In this document: positions 1-7,515 of the stretch, one piece after another
Layout: each line of letters starts with the position of its first letter
How positions within the stretch are numbered: the first letter of the stretch is position 1
Assembly: GCA_031181145.1 (NCBI GenBank)
Contig: JAPSLB010000032.1
Location: forward strand, 17,373 to 57,854
Reading direction: 5' to 3'
DNA length: 40,482 nucleotides
Source: Microvirga sp.
Lineage (GTDB): Bacteria > Pseudomonadota > Alphaproteobacteria > Rhizobiales > Beijerinckiaceae
Notes under the pieces: model-generated
What the model was told of the DNA's origin: nothing
What the model saw: only the letters and a program-made list of their open reading frames with translations
Databases searched by the model: none
Translations under genes and position numbers: made by a program

Positions 1-131
1 ACTATCACGCCCTCTTTAGTCCGGTATGAGGGCTCGCCAATCTGAGCTGCCGGCATCAGCCGAACGATCTCGTAAACACCCGTGGGTTTCGTCTGAGCGT
101 CATCAAGGCTGGACTGCCTCAGCCGGACCAT
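1..131 (-). CDS. Partial small hypothetical protein, runs off the left edge
   Basis: Reading leftwards from an ATG at 131, the frame stays open to the window edge and gives about 43 residues containing GVYEIVRLMPA and GEPSYRTKEG. This resembles a family of short alphaproteobacterial proteins of unknown function with a pattern Y-x-V-x-R-L-P followed by E-P-x-Y-R. The complete protein at 12687-12944 has the same layout (YLVLKQLPG, then EPQYW), so the two may be distant paralogues. The C-terminus is outside the window. No strong ribosome binding site is seen before 131, so the true start may lie further upstream. Function unknown. Confidence 0.45.
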   Translation of the reverse strand, partial: MVRLRQSSLDDAQTKPTGVYEIVRLMPAAQIGEPSYRTKEGVI

Positions 132-188
132 CTGTCGAAGCTTGAACAGGATTGGACACAAGCGTCGATACGCGACCGGCTGGAGCCT

Positions 189-536
189 CTACTTTCGTGC
201 CTTGCGGGCTGCGTAACGGGCATCCCGGACGGCCTTGCGCTCCGCCTCAAGCCTGGCATCGCTTGCTTGCTTCTCGGCGGCCGCATGTTTTTCCTGCTTG
301 GCTTGTTCCGCCGCAATGGCTTCGCGTTCAGTGGCGACGCGGGCGTTCTCCGCGAGACGCTTAGCCTCCCGTTCCGCGATGCGAGCATCGCGCGCGGCAC
401 TCACGGCCGCCCGAGCGGCCCGCCGTTCTGCAACCGCGGGATCGTCAGCGCCTGGCCGCTGATGGAACTTGGCTGCCATCGCTTGCTTCGCACGGCTGGC
501 GGCACTCAGCCGCTCGCCAAAATCTTTTTGCTTCAT
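189..536 (-). CDS. DUF6481-type highly charged helical protein
   Basis: A 115-residue protein that starts MKQKDFGERLSAA and is otherwise almost entirely Ala, Arg, Lys and Glu. The N-terminal signature matches the short alphaproteobacterial DUF6481 family as I recall it. From about residue 35 to the end the composition predicts one long charged alpha helix or coiled coil. It has no signal peptide or membrane segment, so it is probably cytosolic. The function is unknown; the strong positive charge would fit nucleic-acid or ribosome association, but that is inference. It sits upstream of nothing obvious on its strand and is separated by about 50 bp from the next minus-strand gene. Confidence 0.75.
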   Translation of the reverse strand: MKQKDFGERLSAASRAKQAMAAKFHQRPGADDPAVAERRAARAAVSAARDARIAEREAKRLAENARVATEREAIAAEQAKQEKHAAAEKQASDARLEAERKAVRDARYAARKARK

Positions 537-586
537 CTGCTCATTGACCTCAAAATTGTTATCCCGATCCTACTTGCGCCGGTGAC

Positions 587-787
587 TTACCGGATACGCC
601 GGATGCTGGTGATCGTGCCTCCGGGCAGTGCGCCTTGCTCTTGCTGGGCTCGTGCGATCAAGCCGACAGCCCGGGTATCGCTTGCTTTCACAGGATTGTC
701 GACCCACAGGTAGGCTCTACGGGCATCGTCATAGTCCACCACGAACATGACTGACTTCGCAGCAGTGGCTTTTCGAAACGTGTTCAT
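587..787 (-). CDS. Small conserved-looking hypothetical protein
   Basis: A 66-residue protein beginning MNTFRKATAAK. The ATG at 787 is preferred over an upstream in-frame ATG at 847 because the extra 20 residues look non-coding. The body is soluble, with a segment FVVDYDDARRAYLWVDNPV that looks like paired beta strands, and a basic C-terminal end (TSIRRIR). No signal peptide, membrane helix or known motif is visible. It lies just downstream of the cold-shock gene on the same strand, behind that gene's terminator, so it is probably separately transcribed. I do not recognise a family. Confidence 0.6.
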   Translation of the reverse strand: MNTFRKATAAKSVMFVVDYDDARRAYLWVDNPVKASDTRAVGLIARAQQEQGALPGGTITSIRRIR

Positions 788-832
788 CAATTCCTCACTC
801 GTTCGACTATCGCATGGCGGAGGTTCGCAAAC

Positions 833-860
833 AAAAAGCCGCCCCACCTGGGAGCGGCTT
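833..860 (-). terminator. Rho-independent terminator of the first cold-shock gene
   Basis: On the minus strand a GC-rich hairpin with a 7-bp outer stem (aagccgc paired with gcggctt), one mismatch and two inner G-C pairs around a 5-nt loop is followed directly by a run of five T. It lies 34 bp beyond the stop codon of the cold-shock gene at 895-1104. Confidence 0.75.
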
Positions 861-894
861 CGCAGGGGCGCTTATGGTATGCGCACGATCATCT

Positions 895-1104
895 TTAGGT
901 CTTTTGGATGTTGTTGACGGCGATCTTGCCGGAGCGGCGGTCCTCTGCCGTGTCGAAGAAGACCTTCTGCCCTTCGAAGAGGCCGCGCATGCCCGCGCGC
1001 TCGAGAGCGGTGGCGTGGACAAATACGTCCTTGCTGCCATCATCCGGCTGGATGAAACCGAAGCCCTTCATGTCGTTGTAGAATTTTACAGTACCCATGA
1101 TCAT
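895..1104 (-). CDS. CspA-family cold-shock protein
   Basis: A 69-residue protein that is one complete cold-shock OB-fold domain. It has the RNP1-like KGFGFIQPD and RNP2-like DVFVHATAL motifs that carry the aromatic RNA-binding surface. Such proteins bind single-stranded RNA and act as RNA chaperones; many alphaproteobacterial copies are induced by cold or stationary phase. The start at 1104 (MIMGTVKFYN) is chosen over 1098 because an AAAGG sequence sits 8 nt upstream of it. The tail is slightly longer than in the second copy at 1876-2085, with which it shares most of its sequence. A clear terminator follows. Confidence 0.93.
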   Translation of the reverse strand: MIMGTVKFYNDMKGFGFIQPDDGSKDVFVHATALERAGMRGLFEGQKVFFDTAEDRRSGKIAVNNIQKT

Positions 1105-1533
1105 GGGAGTAGCCTTTCGCAATTGTTGCAGATGCACGTGAGTAAGGGCACCCGAAAGCGCGACCTCAACTCGACTCGTCGATGTTTTGGAAAGAGTGTC
1201 TGAACGTGCGCCTGGCTGAGCCGAAAGCGAAACGGCCCGATTGTCTGGCCAAATTCGATAATAGAGATATAGGACGCGATCAGATTTCTACAAGAGGTTG
1301 ATATTTGGAAACGCCAGCGGAGCAGGATGAACTTGGAGGAGTTTCTTTCAACCCGCGATAATGTGTTCCCGGGATCGGTGTCCCACAACAATCGTCCCAC
1401 TCGGAGCTACTATCAGAGCGACGCGTAAAAGGCGCCACCTGACAGGTAGAGGCGTTGCGTGGCCTATCGATCGAATTACCCGAAGGTGGCCCGGAAGGTC
1501 TGCAAGTGCGGCCGCGAGGCCGGCTGGCTCACG
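1105..1533. other. Non-coding gap upstream of the cold-shock gene
   Basis: No convincing gene is seen. The part next to 1104 should hold the promoter and a 5' leader of the cold-shock mRNA; leaders of this family are often long and structured, but I could not identify a specific element here. Short open frames across it have no recognisable protein features. Confidence 0.5.
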
Positions 1534-1761
1534 CTAGGCTGGTGAGCGCGTGATCTTTTTGATCGGAATGCGGGAGCGGCGCGCTTTTTCAGCGATAGCG
1601 TTGTCCTGCTCCTCAATGGCTCTCCGGGCCGGCTCATCGCCATCGATCCCACCTAGAATGGAGTGTGGGACCCGTCGGTTGGAACTGCGTGAGCCATCCT
1701 GGTAGAGAACATCAAAGAGAGCATACCCGCTCCGGGCTGCTTTTGATTCCTTGCGTGCCAT
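1534..1761 (-). CDS. Small hypothetical protein
   Basis: A 75-residue protein beginning MARKESKAARSGYALFDVLY. An AAAGGAA ribosome binding site lies 7 nt before the ATG, which supports the start. The N-terminal half contains FDVLYQDGSRSSNRRVP, a pattern of short strands with many Arg and Ser; the C-terminal half (EPARRAIEEQDNAIAEKARR) should be a charged helix. It is probably cytosolic. It lies 48 bp downstream of the second cold-shock gene's terminator on the same strand. I do not recognise a characterised family, though similar short proteins occur in Methylobacteriaceae. Confidence 0.65.
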   Translation of the reverse strand: MARKESKAARSGYALFDVLYQDGSRSSNRRVPHSILGGIDGDEPARRAIEEQDNAIAEKARRSRIPIKKITRSPA

Positions 1762-1808
1762 GTCAGTATTCCTTTACCTGGCTTGAAGACCGAGATGTCT
1801 CGTGTGCC

Positions 1809-1845
1809 AAAAAACATAGAGGCCGCTCCATGCCGGAGCGGCCTC
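1809..1845 (-). terminator. Rho-independent terminator of the second cold-shock gene
   Basis: On the minus strand a perfect 11-bp stem (gaggccgctcc and its complement, positions 1819-1829 with 1835-1845) closes a 5-nt loop and is followed by tatg and six T. It stands 31 bp past the stop codon of the gene at 1876-2085. This is the clearest terminator in the window. Confidence 0.88.
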
Positions 1846-1875
1846 GATTGCGAGATCCATGATCAGACAGCTTGC

Positions 1876-2085
1876 TTACTCTGTCTTCAGGTTTCCAGCC
1901 GATTCCTTACCAGTGCGGCGATCAGACTCGACATCGTAGGAGACCTTCTGGCCTTCAACCAGTCCACGCAAGCCAGCACGCTCCAAAGCGGACACGTGGA
2001 CAAACACATCCTTGCCGCCGTTATCGGGCTGAATGAATCCGTAGCCCTTTGTTTCGTTAAACCACTTCACCGTGCCTGTCGCCAT
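1876..2085 (-). CDS. CspA-family cold-shock protein
   Basis: A 69-residue single cold-shock domain starting [14 protein letters not shown], with RNP1 (KGYGFIQPD) and RNP2 (DVFVHVSAL) motifs intact. It binds single-stranded nucleic acid and probably melts RNA secondary structure. The start at 2085 has an AAAGGAG ribosome binding site 6 nt upstream. The start of the first copy is unusual (KFYNDMKG), while this one keeps the standard KWFNETKG, so this is likely the more canonical paralogue. The ending [12 protein letters not shown] is typical of alphaproteobacterial CspA proteins. The gene is monocistronic, bounded by its own terminator. Confidence 0.95.
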   Translation of the reverse strand: MATGTVKWFNETKGYGFIQPDNGGKDVFVHVSALERAGLRGLVEGQKVSYDVESDRRTGKESAGNLKTE

Positions 2086-2375
2086 GGTGCGCTCCTTTTC
2101 CTGCTGGTGATAAAGGCGAGCCACGATGCACATGCGCCCTGGCTCGAAGAATATCGATCCTTCGGGAGGTCGTCCGTGCGGATGCAGGCAAAGCGCAGCA
2201 GCTCAGGCGTCGGCCAAGTCTCGATTGGGGCATCGTAGAGGTGTCACGTGAGTATTACAAGGCAAAGCGGGGCCTGCTACCGGCCGCCTCGGCTGATTGC
2301 TCCTGTGTCAAGGAGAGCAAAGGAGCGGCTGAGTTCATAAAGAATTGATGCCAGGCCTTGAATGAACCGGCTCGA

Positions 2376-2402
2376 CCATCCATTTGCCATCCAGATGGAT
2401 GG
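2376..2402. promoter_or_regulatory. Candidate operator: inverted repeat before the ribbon-helix-helix gene
   Basis: ccatccat at 2376-2383 is repeated inverted as atggatgg at 2395-2402, and a third half-site ccatcc lies between them at 2388-2393. The site is 15 to 42 nt ahead of the ATG at 2418 and overlaps the likely promoter or leader. Ribbon-helix-helix proteins usually bind such short clustered half-sites, so autoregulation is plausible, but it is inference. Confidence 0.35.
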
Positions 2403-2417
2403 TACAGGGAGGGTCCC

Positions 2418-2837
2418 ATGGCGATTGACGTGCGCGAACTGCGGCCCAAGGTAGCCGACAGTGAGAAGATCACGATCAACCTTGGATATGTCGACCTCGG
2501 CCATATCGACCTCCTCGTCCAGGAGGGCTTCTACTCCAATCGGACGGACTTCATCCGCACAGCTATTCGCAACCAGCTTGATCGACACGATGACGCAGTC
2601 AAGAAATCGGTCGAGCGCCACCAACTGGACCTCGGCCTGCGCCACTACAGCCGTCAGGATCTTGAGGCTGTACAAGCAGCCGGAGAAGTGCTGCACATCC
2701 AGGTCCTCGGGCTCGCCAGCATCGCTGGTGATGTCACGCCGGAGCTCGCCCGGCAGACGATTGCCTCTCTTCACGTCCTTGGCGCCTTGCACGCCACTCC
2801 CGCCGTGAAGGAGGCGCTGAAGGACCGCATTCGCTGA
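2418..2837 (+). CDS. Ribbon-helix-helix (CopG-like) DNA-binding protein
   Basis: A 139-residue protein. Residues about 16 to 58 show the ribbon-helix-helix pattern: a basic beta strand (EKITINLGYVDL), then a helix (HIDLLVQEGFYSN), then a second helix opening with RTDFIRTAIRNQL. The rest is a helical C-terminal region (VLGLASIAGDV, ARQTIASLHVLGAL) that may sense a ligand or oligomerise. The start at 2418 follows gggagg by 4 nt; an earlier in-frame ATG at 2358 would add an unlikely N-terminus. It probably acts as a transcriptional repressor. It is 100 bp upstream of, and in line with, the esterase gene, so it may regulate that gene. Confidence 0.85.
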   Translation: MAIDVRELRPKVADSEKITINLGYVDLGHIDLLVQEGFYSNRTDFIRTAIRNQLDRHDDAVKKSVERHQLDLGLRHYSRQDLEAVQAAGEVLHIQVLGLASIAGDVTPELARQTIASLHVLGALHATPAVKEALKDRIR

Positions 2838-2937
2838 CCGCCAGGGCTCACGCCCGTCTCACCGTCTTTAGAGCCTGTCCAACTCTTCCCCACAGGAAGG
2901 GGCAGGCCCCGCTTTGTCTAACAACAGGACCGAATTC

Positions 2938-4206
2938 ATGAACGCAAAACTGAACAGCGACATGCTCGAGGCAACCCGCCTCACCCGTGAAGGCCGGCTC
3001 ACAGAAGCCATGACAATTCTTCAGGATGCATTGTCGGGCGCTCATCCGTCAGCTCCCGCAACCCAGGCCGGTAAAGATGCCGGCCAGCACCCATGTGGGC
3101 CTGCCGCATGGATCATCGATATGGTGCCGCCATCCTTCAAGGGAGGAGCGTGGTCGCCGCAGAAATTCGACGCCCCAAACCGTATTTCTAGCGCTTTCGA
3201 TGGTCTCGCGGGAGGCTCGGGCCAGCGTCAGGTCCCGGAAGCGCTACGCGATTTCCTCGACCGTATGGGCCAACCCAGCTCCGGGCTCGCCCTCGACGGG
3301 CTGTCCGGACTCGTTTCAACCCGTGCGCCGGCCCCGCTGCCGGAGGGAGCCCGCTTCGACCAGCAAACCTTCGCCAACGAGGCGGGCAGCCGCGCTTACA
3401 AGCTTTATATCCCAAGCGGCTACACAGGTCAGCCTGTGCCGCTCGTGGTAATGCTGCATGGCTGCACGCAATCGCCGGACGACTTTGCGGCAGGCACCCG
3501 GATGAACGAACTGGCCGAAGAGCAGACGTTTCTGGTGGCCTACCCGGCCCAGGCTCAGTCCGCCAATGTCTCGAAGTGCTGGAACTGGTTCAACGCGGCT
3601 GATCAGCAGCGAGATCAGGGGGAGCCATCGCTGATCGCGGGCATCACTCGTCAGATTATGCGCGACCTTTCTGTGGAGCCAGGACACGTCTATGTGGCTG
3701 GGCTCTCAGCCGGCGGGGCGGCAGCGGCGATCATGGGCTCGACCTATCCCGACCTCTATGCAGCCGTAGGCGTCCACTCGGGTCTGGCGTGCGGGGCGGC
3801 GCGTGACATGCCCTCCGCGTTTGCCGCCATGCGCCAGGGCGGGGTGCCCTCCCGCAGGGGAGCCAAGCAGCCCGTGCCGACCATCGTGTTCCATGGCGAT
3901 CGCGACACGACCGTCCATCCCACCAATGGCGACCAAGTCATTGCTCAGTCGAAGGCGGGTTCGGATCTCCGGACAACGGTCAGCCGCGGGCAGGCTCCAG
4001 GTGGGATCAGCTATACCCGTACGATCGCGTGTGACGACAGCGGACACCCAATGCTTGAACATTGGGTTCTGCACGGGGCGGGCCATGCCTGGTCAGGCGG
4101 AAGTCCGACTGGCTCCTACACGGAGCCACGGGGACCCGATGCCAGCCGTGAGATGATGCGCTTCTTCTCTGAGCACTCGAAACCAGAGGCCGCATCCCCC
4201 TTGTAG
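2938..4206 (+). CDS. PHB-depolymerase-family esterase
   Basis: A 422-residue alpha/beta hydrolase of the esterase_phb type. The core begins with YKLYIPSGY and VVMLHGCTQSPDDF, the oxyanion-hole region of the family. The nucleophile elbow is GLSAGG with Ser257; the probable acid is Asp323 in FHGDRDTTVHP and the base is His383 in HGAGHAWSGG. The first 135 residues are a poorly conserved extension starting MNAKLNSDMLEATRLTREGR, without a clear signal peptide. Family members hydrolyse polyhydroxybutyrate oligomers or other short-chain esters, or feruloyl and acetyl-xylan esters; the substrate cannot be decided here. The ATG at 2938 has acagga upstream, whereas a TTG at 2914 lacks support. It probably belongs with the upstream regulator gene. 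Confidence 0.88.
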   Translation: MNAKLNSDMLEATRLTREGRLTEAMTILQDALSGAHPSAPATQAGKDAGQHPCGPAAWIIDMVPPSFKGGAWSPQKFDAPNRISSAFDGLAGGSGQRQVPEALRDFLDRMGQPSSGLALDGLSGLVSTRAPAPLPEGARFDQQTFANEAGSRAYKLYIPSGYTGQPVPLVVMLHGCTQSPDDFAAGTRMNELAEEQTFLVAYPAQAQSANVSKCWNWFNAADQQRDQGEPSLIAGITRQIMRDLSVEPGHVYVAGLSAGGAAAAIMGSTYPDLYAAVGVHSGLACGAARDMPSAFAAMRQGGVPSRRGAKQPVPTIVFHGDRDTTVHPTNGDQVIAQSKAGSDLRTTVSRGQAPGGISYTRTIACDDSGHPMLEHWVLHGAGHAWSGGSPTGSYTEPRGPDASREMMRFFSEHSKPEAASPL

Positions 4207-4656
4207 GCACAAGGGCGGCCAGCCATGACGAGGATTCGTGGGCTTAGATTTGGTGTCTCTCATGCAGGCAGGCCCAAGTCGCGCCCATCGAGTTCTGTTC
4301 GTCTCGCTCGAGGGGGCACGGCGATCCAGAGGTTGCCACGGGGGAGGTCAGCTTGTGGCACTGGCCGGTCGGCGGACACAGAGCAGGATTATGGATCGAT
4401 CAAAATGCCTGCCCTTGAACATGCTACTTTCAGCCATTGAGACTACCATCTCAATGGCTGAAACTCTGAAACAGATAGCTTGCGACGGATCCGTATGCTG
4501 GTCATTCGAACCTTGCGCTTGCAGAGCCGCTCGAACGGCTTGCGGCATGAAGCAGTGTGACGTTCGATCCTATCTCTTCAACTCCAGCCAAGATCTGCGA
4601 CAGAGCCTTGTTCGGTGCCGCACCTCGTGCCCGCCTTGCACGAGGAGATCAATTCA
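4207..4656. other. Non-coding gap with a strong hairpin
   Basis: No gene with recognisable features is seen between the convergent esterase and collagen-like genes. The only structure is the perfect inverted repeat listed at 4428-4463. Confidence 0.5.
4428..4463. repeat. Perfect 15-bp inverted repeat
   Basis: tttcagccattgaga at 4428-4442 and its exact complement at 4449-4463 flank a 6-nt loop (ctacca). It lies between two convergent genes, 222 bp after the esterase stop and about 195 bp after the collagen-like stop. There is no T-run on either side, so it is not a standard intrinsic terminator, although it could still act as a bidirectional one. Confidence 0.7.
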
Positions 4657-5640
4657 TCACTTTTTGGCGCAAATCGCCCTGGCCCGCATGCTGCTTTCAT
4701 CCTCTCGCACGGAGAAACAATAGACGCTGTTCTCGTCCATGGCGAATTGGTCGCCACGGCTGCATGTCCCGCCGATCGGAAACTCGTCATCGTTGCAGCG
4801 GGCGGTGCATCGTCCTCCTGGCGCGCATTGCTGCACAAACACCCGAAGGATCGTCCCAGCCGTTCCGGGCCTCCCCTCCGGCCCCACGGGGCCGGGCGGT
4901 CCTGGGGGGCCAGCCACTCCGGCGGGACCCGCTGGCCCTGGAGGGCCGGGCGGACCGGCTTCTCCCTGAGGTCCGGTCGGCCCGATTGGTCCGGCTGGAC
5001 CCTCCGGTCCGAGAGGCCCTGCCACGCCGGCCTCTCCTTTCGGGCCGGGAGCCCCTTGAGGTCCCTGTGGTCCCTGGAGCCCCGCGATCCCTTGAGGCCC
5101 CTGTGGCCCCGTCGGTCCGGCGGGTCCCTCTGGGCCCGGAGGCCCAGCGGGTCCAGGCTGTCCTGTGGATGTCGCCGGCCCCGGAGGTCCTGGCGGGCCC
5201 TGGGGGCCATCTGCTCCGGCCGGACCAGCCGGCCCTTGTGGACCGGGTGGACCCTGTGGCCCTGGAGCACCGGCTGGTCCGGGGGGACCTGCCACGGGCT
5301 GCTCGAGCGACGCCTGCTGCGGCGTCGTCTCGTTGCGCGGTGCCTCGGGTCCTCTCTGGCCGCAGAACCCGATCACCGCCTCGCGCTGCTCCTCGTCGGC
5401 CCGGAGCGTGACGATGCAATTGGCAGGATGGTAGACCACCCGGAATGCGAAGCGTCCATTCGCGTCGCTTTTCGTCTGATGGTCGCCATCGAGGGTGATC
5501 GCCGTCTGACGCGGTTTGCTCAGCCGGCCGACAACCCGCAGCTCGCCCGCCGTGATCATGGCCTGCTCCACGAAGATTTCCGCCACTGCCGGACCAGAAC
5601 TCAGGATCAGGGTGGTCGCAAGGAGCCAGCGTTCGAGCAT
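4657..5640 (-). CDS. Exported collagen-like protein
   Basis: A 327-residue protein in four parts. Residues 1-20 ([20 protein letters not shown]) form a signal peptide ending in AVA. Residues 21 to about 117 form a beta-rich N-terminal domain with two Cys (HPANC and GFCGQRG). Residues 118-261 are 48 triplets, of which 47 are Gly-X-Y; the only break is TST after the 13th, which keeps the register. Residues 262-327 form a C-terminal cap with six Cys. The triplets are rich in GPP, GPA, GPQ and GPE, as in bacterial triple-helical proteins. The start at 5640 fits a gggagga site with 8 nt spacing. It should be a trimeric rod exported to the periplasm or surface. No anchor motif is seen. Role unknown: adhesion or matrix is a guess. 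Confidence 0.88.
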   Translation of the reverse strand: MLERWLLATTLILSSGPAVAEIFVEQAMITAGELRVVGRLSKPRQTAITLDGDHQTKSDANGRFAFRVVYHPANCIVTLRADEEQREAVIGFCGQRGPEAPRNETTPQQASLEQPVAGPPGPAGAPGPQGPPGPQGPAGPAGADGPQGPPGPPGPATSTGQPGPAGPPGPEGPAGPTGPQGPQGIAGLQGPQGPQGAPGPKGEAGVAGPLGPEGPAGPIGPTGPQGEAGPPGPPGPAGPAGVAGPPGPPGPVGPEGRPGTAGTILRVFVQQCAPGGRCTARCNDDEFPIGGTCSRGDQFAMDENSVYCFSVREDESSMRARAICAKK

Positions 5641-5825
5641 CACCATTTCCTCCCGTCTCGTCTGCCAAGCTTCGCTCGGGATGGTTCCTGCGTCAATTTG
5701 GAGACCGTGGTGCAACAGCGGTAAGCCGATCGCGCAGAAGGGGCTTCACGGACCATCTTCGATGCCGCAGCTATCGTTGTCACACGTCTCATGGCGGACG
5801 CCAATGATGCGCCCGTTGCTTGTTT

Positions 5826-5978
5826 CCGCGACCATGAGATCACTTTGGCGAGACGGATTTCGCCCACCGCGCCAGACTGCGGCGGAACACGATGGCCACG
5901 GCGGTTCATGCGCATGGCCTCGAAGCCCTGGATCGTCGCCTCGGCTGTTTGAGCCCGAAGCAGTTTGAGGATCAACAC
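5826..5978 (-). pseudogene. Possible transposase C-terminal remnant (IS6-like)
   Basis: Translation on the minus strand gives LRAQTAEATIQGFEAMRMNR followed by GAVGEIRLAKV. This resembles the C-terminal pattern of some IS6-type transposases (TAxATIxGFEVMRxxRKGQ, then GExRLVxRxF). No catalytic DDE residues or terminal repeats are present, so only a short tail survives. The rest of the gap 5641-6083 shows nothing I can support. The match is from memory of the family pattern and could be chance. Confidence 0.35.
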
Positions 5979-6083
5979 GCCCGATAGACGTCAAACCTGC
6001 GACATGATCCGTGCCCATTCCATGGCGCGCGCCATGTCACGCTCTCGTTGCGACCCCCTGTGACAGGCACGAGGTCACCGCGA

Positions 6084-6350
6084 CTACTTCGATCTGGCGA
6101 GTTCCGCTGTGAGCTCCGGAAGATCCTTGGTCAGCCACGCCACGACTTCTTCGTTCGTCCTGAGGTGATCCGGCATGGGGATGAACGAGGTATCTATGTC
6201 GTGGATGGCGGCTTGGTCTTTTGGTCCCAGAATCGGATCAACTGGGCTCACGATCGTCGGGTTCGTGGTTCTGCGGCTGATCCAGAAGGGTACGAGGAAT
6301 ACCCCAGCGGCACCGAGACAGGCCAGGAGTACGGTCGCTGTGAAGTCCAT
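6084..6350 (-). CDS. Small membrane-anchored hypothetical protein
   Basis: An 88-residue protein starting MDFTATVLLACLGAAGVF. Residues about 4-24 form one transmembrane helix or uncleaved signal anchor, followed by ISRR, which suggests the N-terminus is outside and the rest is cytosolic. The soluble tail contains DQAAIHDIDTSFIPMPDHL and ends in a helix (NEEVVAWLTKDLPELTAELA). A gggaga ribosome binding site precedes the ATG at 6350; longer in-frame starts would add an unlikely leader. No family is recognised. It is transcribed divergently from the receiver-domain gene at 6535. Confidence 0.6.
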   Translation of the reverse strand: MDFTATVLLACLGAAGVFLVPFWISRRTTNPTIVSPVDPILGPKDQAAIHDIDTSFIPMPDHLRTNEEVVAWLTKDLPELTAELARSK

Positions 6351-6534
6351 TGGTGATGGTCTCCCTACGGGTTTCATCCAGCTTGCCACTCCATCAAATC
6401 GTGTCAACGAAAGACTCTGCACAGCAGAACCCTACGAAGGTTCCATGGCAGAACCTACAGCCAAGCTGAAACACTCTCCTCTGCCCAGGGTTGAGAGACC
6501 TCGATCTTTCAGACAGCACGGGGAGACCTAGAAG

Positions 6535-6915
6535 ATGGGCCAGAAGATTGAGTACACGCCAATCGCGTTGATCGTTGAAGATGACGTGGAGCTTCGATCC
6601 CTCGCCGGTGCCCTCCTAGAGGAAGCGCACCTGGAGGTCGTTGAGACCTCCAGCGGGGAAGAAGCCCTGCGCTACCTGGACCACAATGCCGGAGAGGTTG
6701 CGTTCCTCTTCGCAGATGCGAAGCTGTCGCGTCACTTAAGCGGTCTCGACATCGCTCGAATGGCTCGGCTCAAATGGCCCTGGATCAGAACAGTCCTCAC
6801 CTCAGGCGAACCTCTTGAGGACGACCTCGACAAGGCTCTCTCGTGCGTTCGCTTTATGCCAAAGCCGTGGAGGGCACTGGAGGTTCTGATGGAGGCAGAG
6901 AAGGCCACCCTCTAA
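6535..6915 (+). CDS. Single-domain response regulator (receiver only)
   Basis: A 126-residue protein made of one CheY-like receiver domain. The acidic pocket is E15-D16-D17 (VEDD), the phosphorylation site is Asp61 in FLFADAKLS, the switch Thr/Ser is in LTSG near 89-90, and the conserved Lys110 is in MPKPW. There is no output domain and no histidine kinase gene nearby, so it is an orphan. Stand-alone receivers of this kind in alphaproteobacteria work in phosphorelays or in the general stress response by protein contact, but the partner cannot be named. It is single-gene, with a convergent hypothetical gene at 7104-7397. Confidence 0.9.
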   Translation: MGQKIEYTPIALIVEDDVELRSLAGALLEEAHLEVVETSSGEEALRYLDHNAGEVAFLFADAKLSRHLSGLDIARMARLKWPWIRTVLTSGEPLEDDLDKALSCVRFMPKPWRALEVLMEAEKATL

Positions 6916-7103
6916 GGTCCTGACGACAGGAAACGGATACGCTCGTCTGGTGAGGGGCTTTCCTCGGGCCAGGGCGCCGGGATACTTGGCCGCACCGCAC
7001 CGGGCTGATACGCAACGCGCCCGATCGATCTGATAGAAAACAGGCAGAATTTAGGATCGTTCCGAGGAGTAGAGCACTGCTCTCAATGTTGGTTGAGCCG
7101 TGA

Positions 7104-7397
7104 TCAATCGTCGTCGTCAGGAAGCGCCGCTTGGAACTGCGCACGCAATTCCTCTGCCGCTTCTTGGAGAGGCAGGCGTCTTTCCTGGTGACGAGAAATG
7201 ATGCCCTGCCTGACGAACTCCTTCAGGTCCTCCTCAGCGCCGCTCCTGTTGAGGATTTCCAGATCGCGAGCCGCTCGCGCGTCCATGCAATCAAGAGCGT
7301 TCAAAAGAATATGTAATCTCTCCTCAGTCTCTGGCGCAATCACAGGCGAGTAGGTGCTCACCTCGCTTTTTGCTCGCAGCTTTCCATTATACCTCAT
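7104..7397 (-). CDS. Hypothetical helical protein
   Basis: A 97-residue soluble protein starting MRYNGKLRAKSEVSTYSPVI. The start at 7397 has an aaaggga site 5 nt upstream; an in-frame start at 7481 lacks one. The middle (ETEERLHILLNALDCMD, ARAARDLEILN) and end (PLQEAAEELRAQFQAAL) look like amphipathic helices, and the tail is PDDDD. No signal, membrane or catalytic motif is visible. It may form a helical bundle, but no family is recognised. It is the next minus-strand gene after rnhA, 118 bp away, so it may or may not be co-transcribed. Confidence 0.55.
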   Translation of the reverse strand: MRYNGKLRAKSEVSTYSPVIAPETEERLHILLNALDCMDARAARDLEILNRSGAEEDLKEFVRQGIISRHQERRLPLQEAAEELRAQFQAALPDDDD

Positions 7398-7515
7398 AGC
7401 GTTCCCTTTGGAGTTACAGGCTGATGGAACACGCCTATATTGACTGAGGATTATTAGGGCACGCTTCGTAATTGGCGGCAATGCTGACCTAGTATGCTAC
7501 TACTTCATGGTTATT

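Noticed and set aside
4615..5724. A 369-codon plus-strand open frame across the collagen-like gene
   Set aside because: It is the complement of Gly-Pro triplets, a low-complexity Ser/Arg/Trp string with no ribosome binding site; the minus-strand frame has a signal peptide and perfect triplet register.
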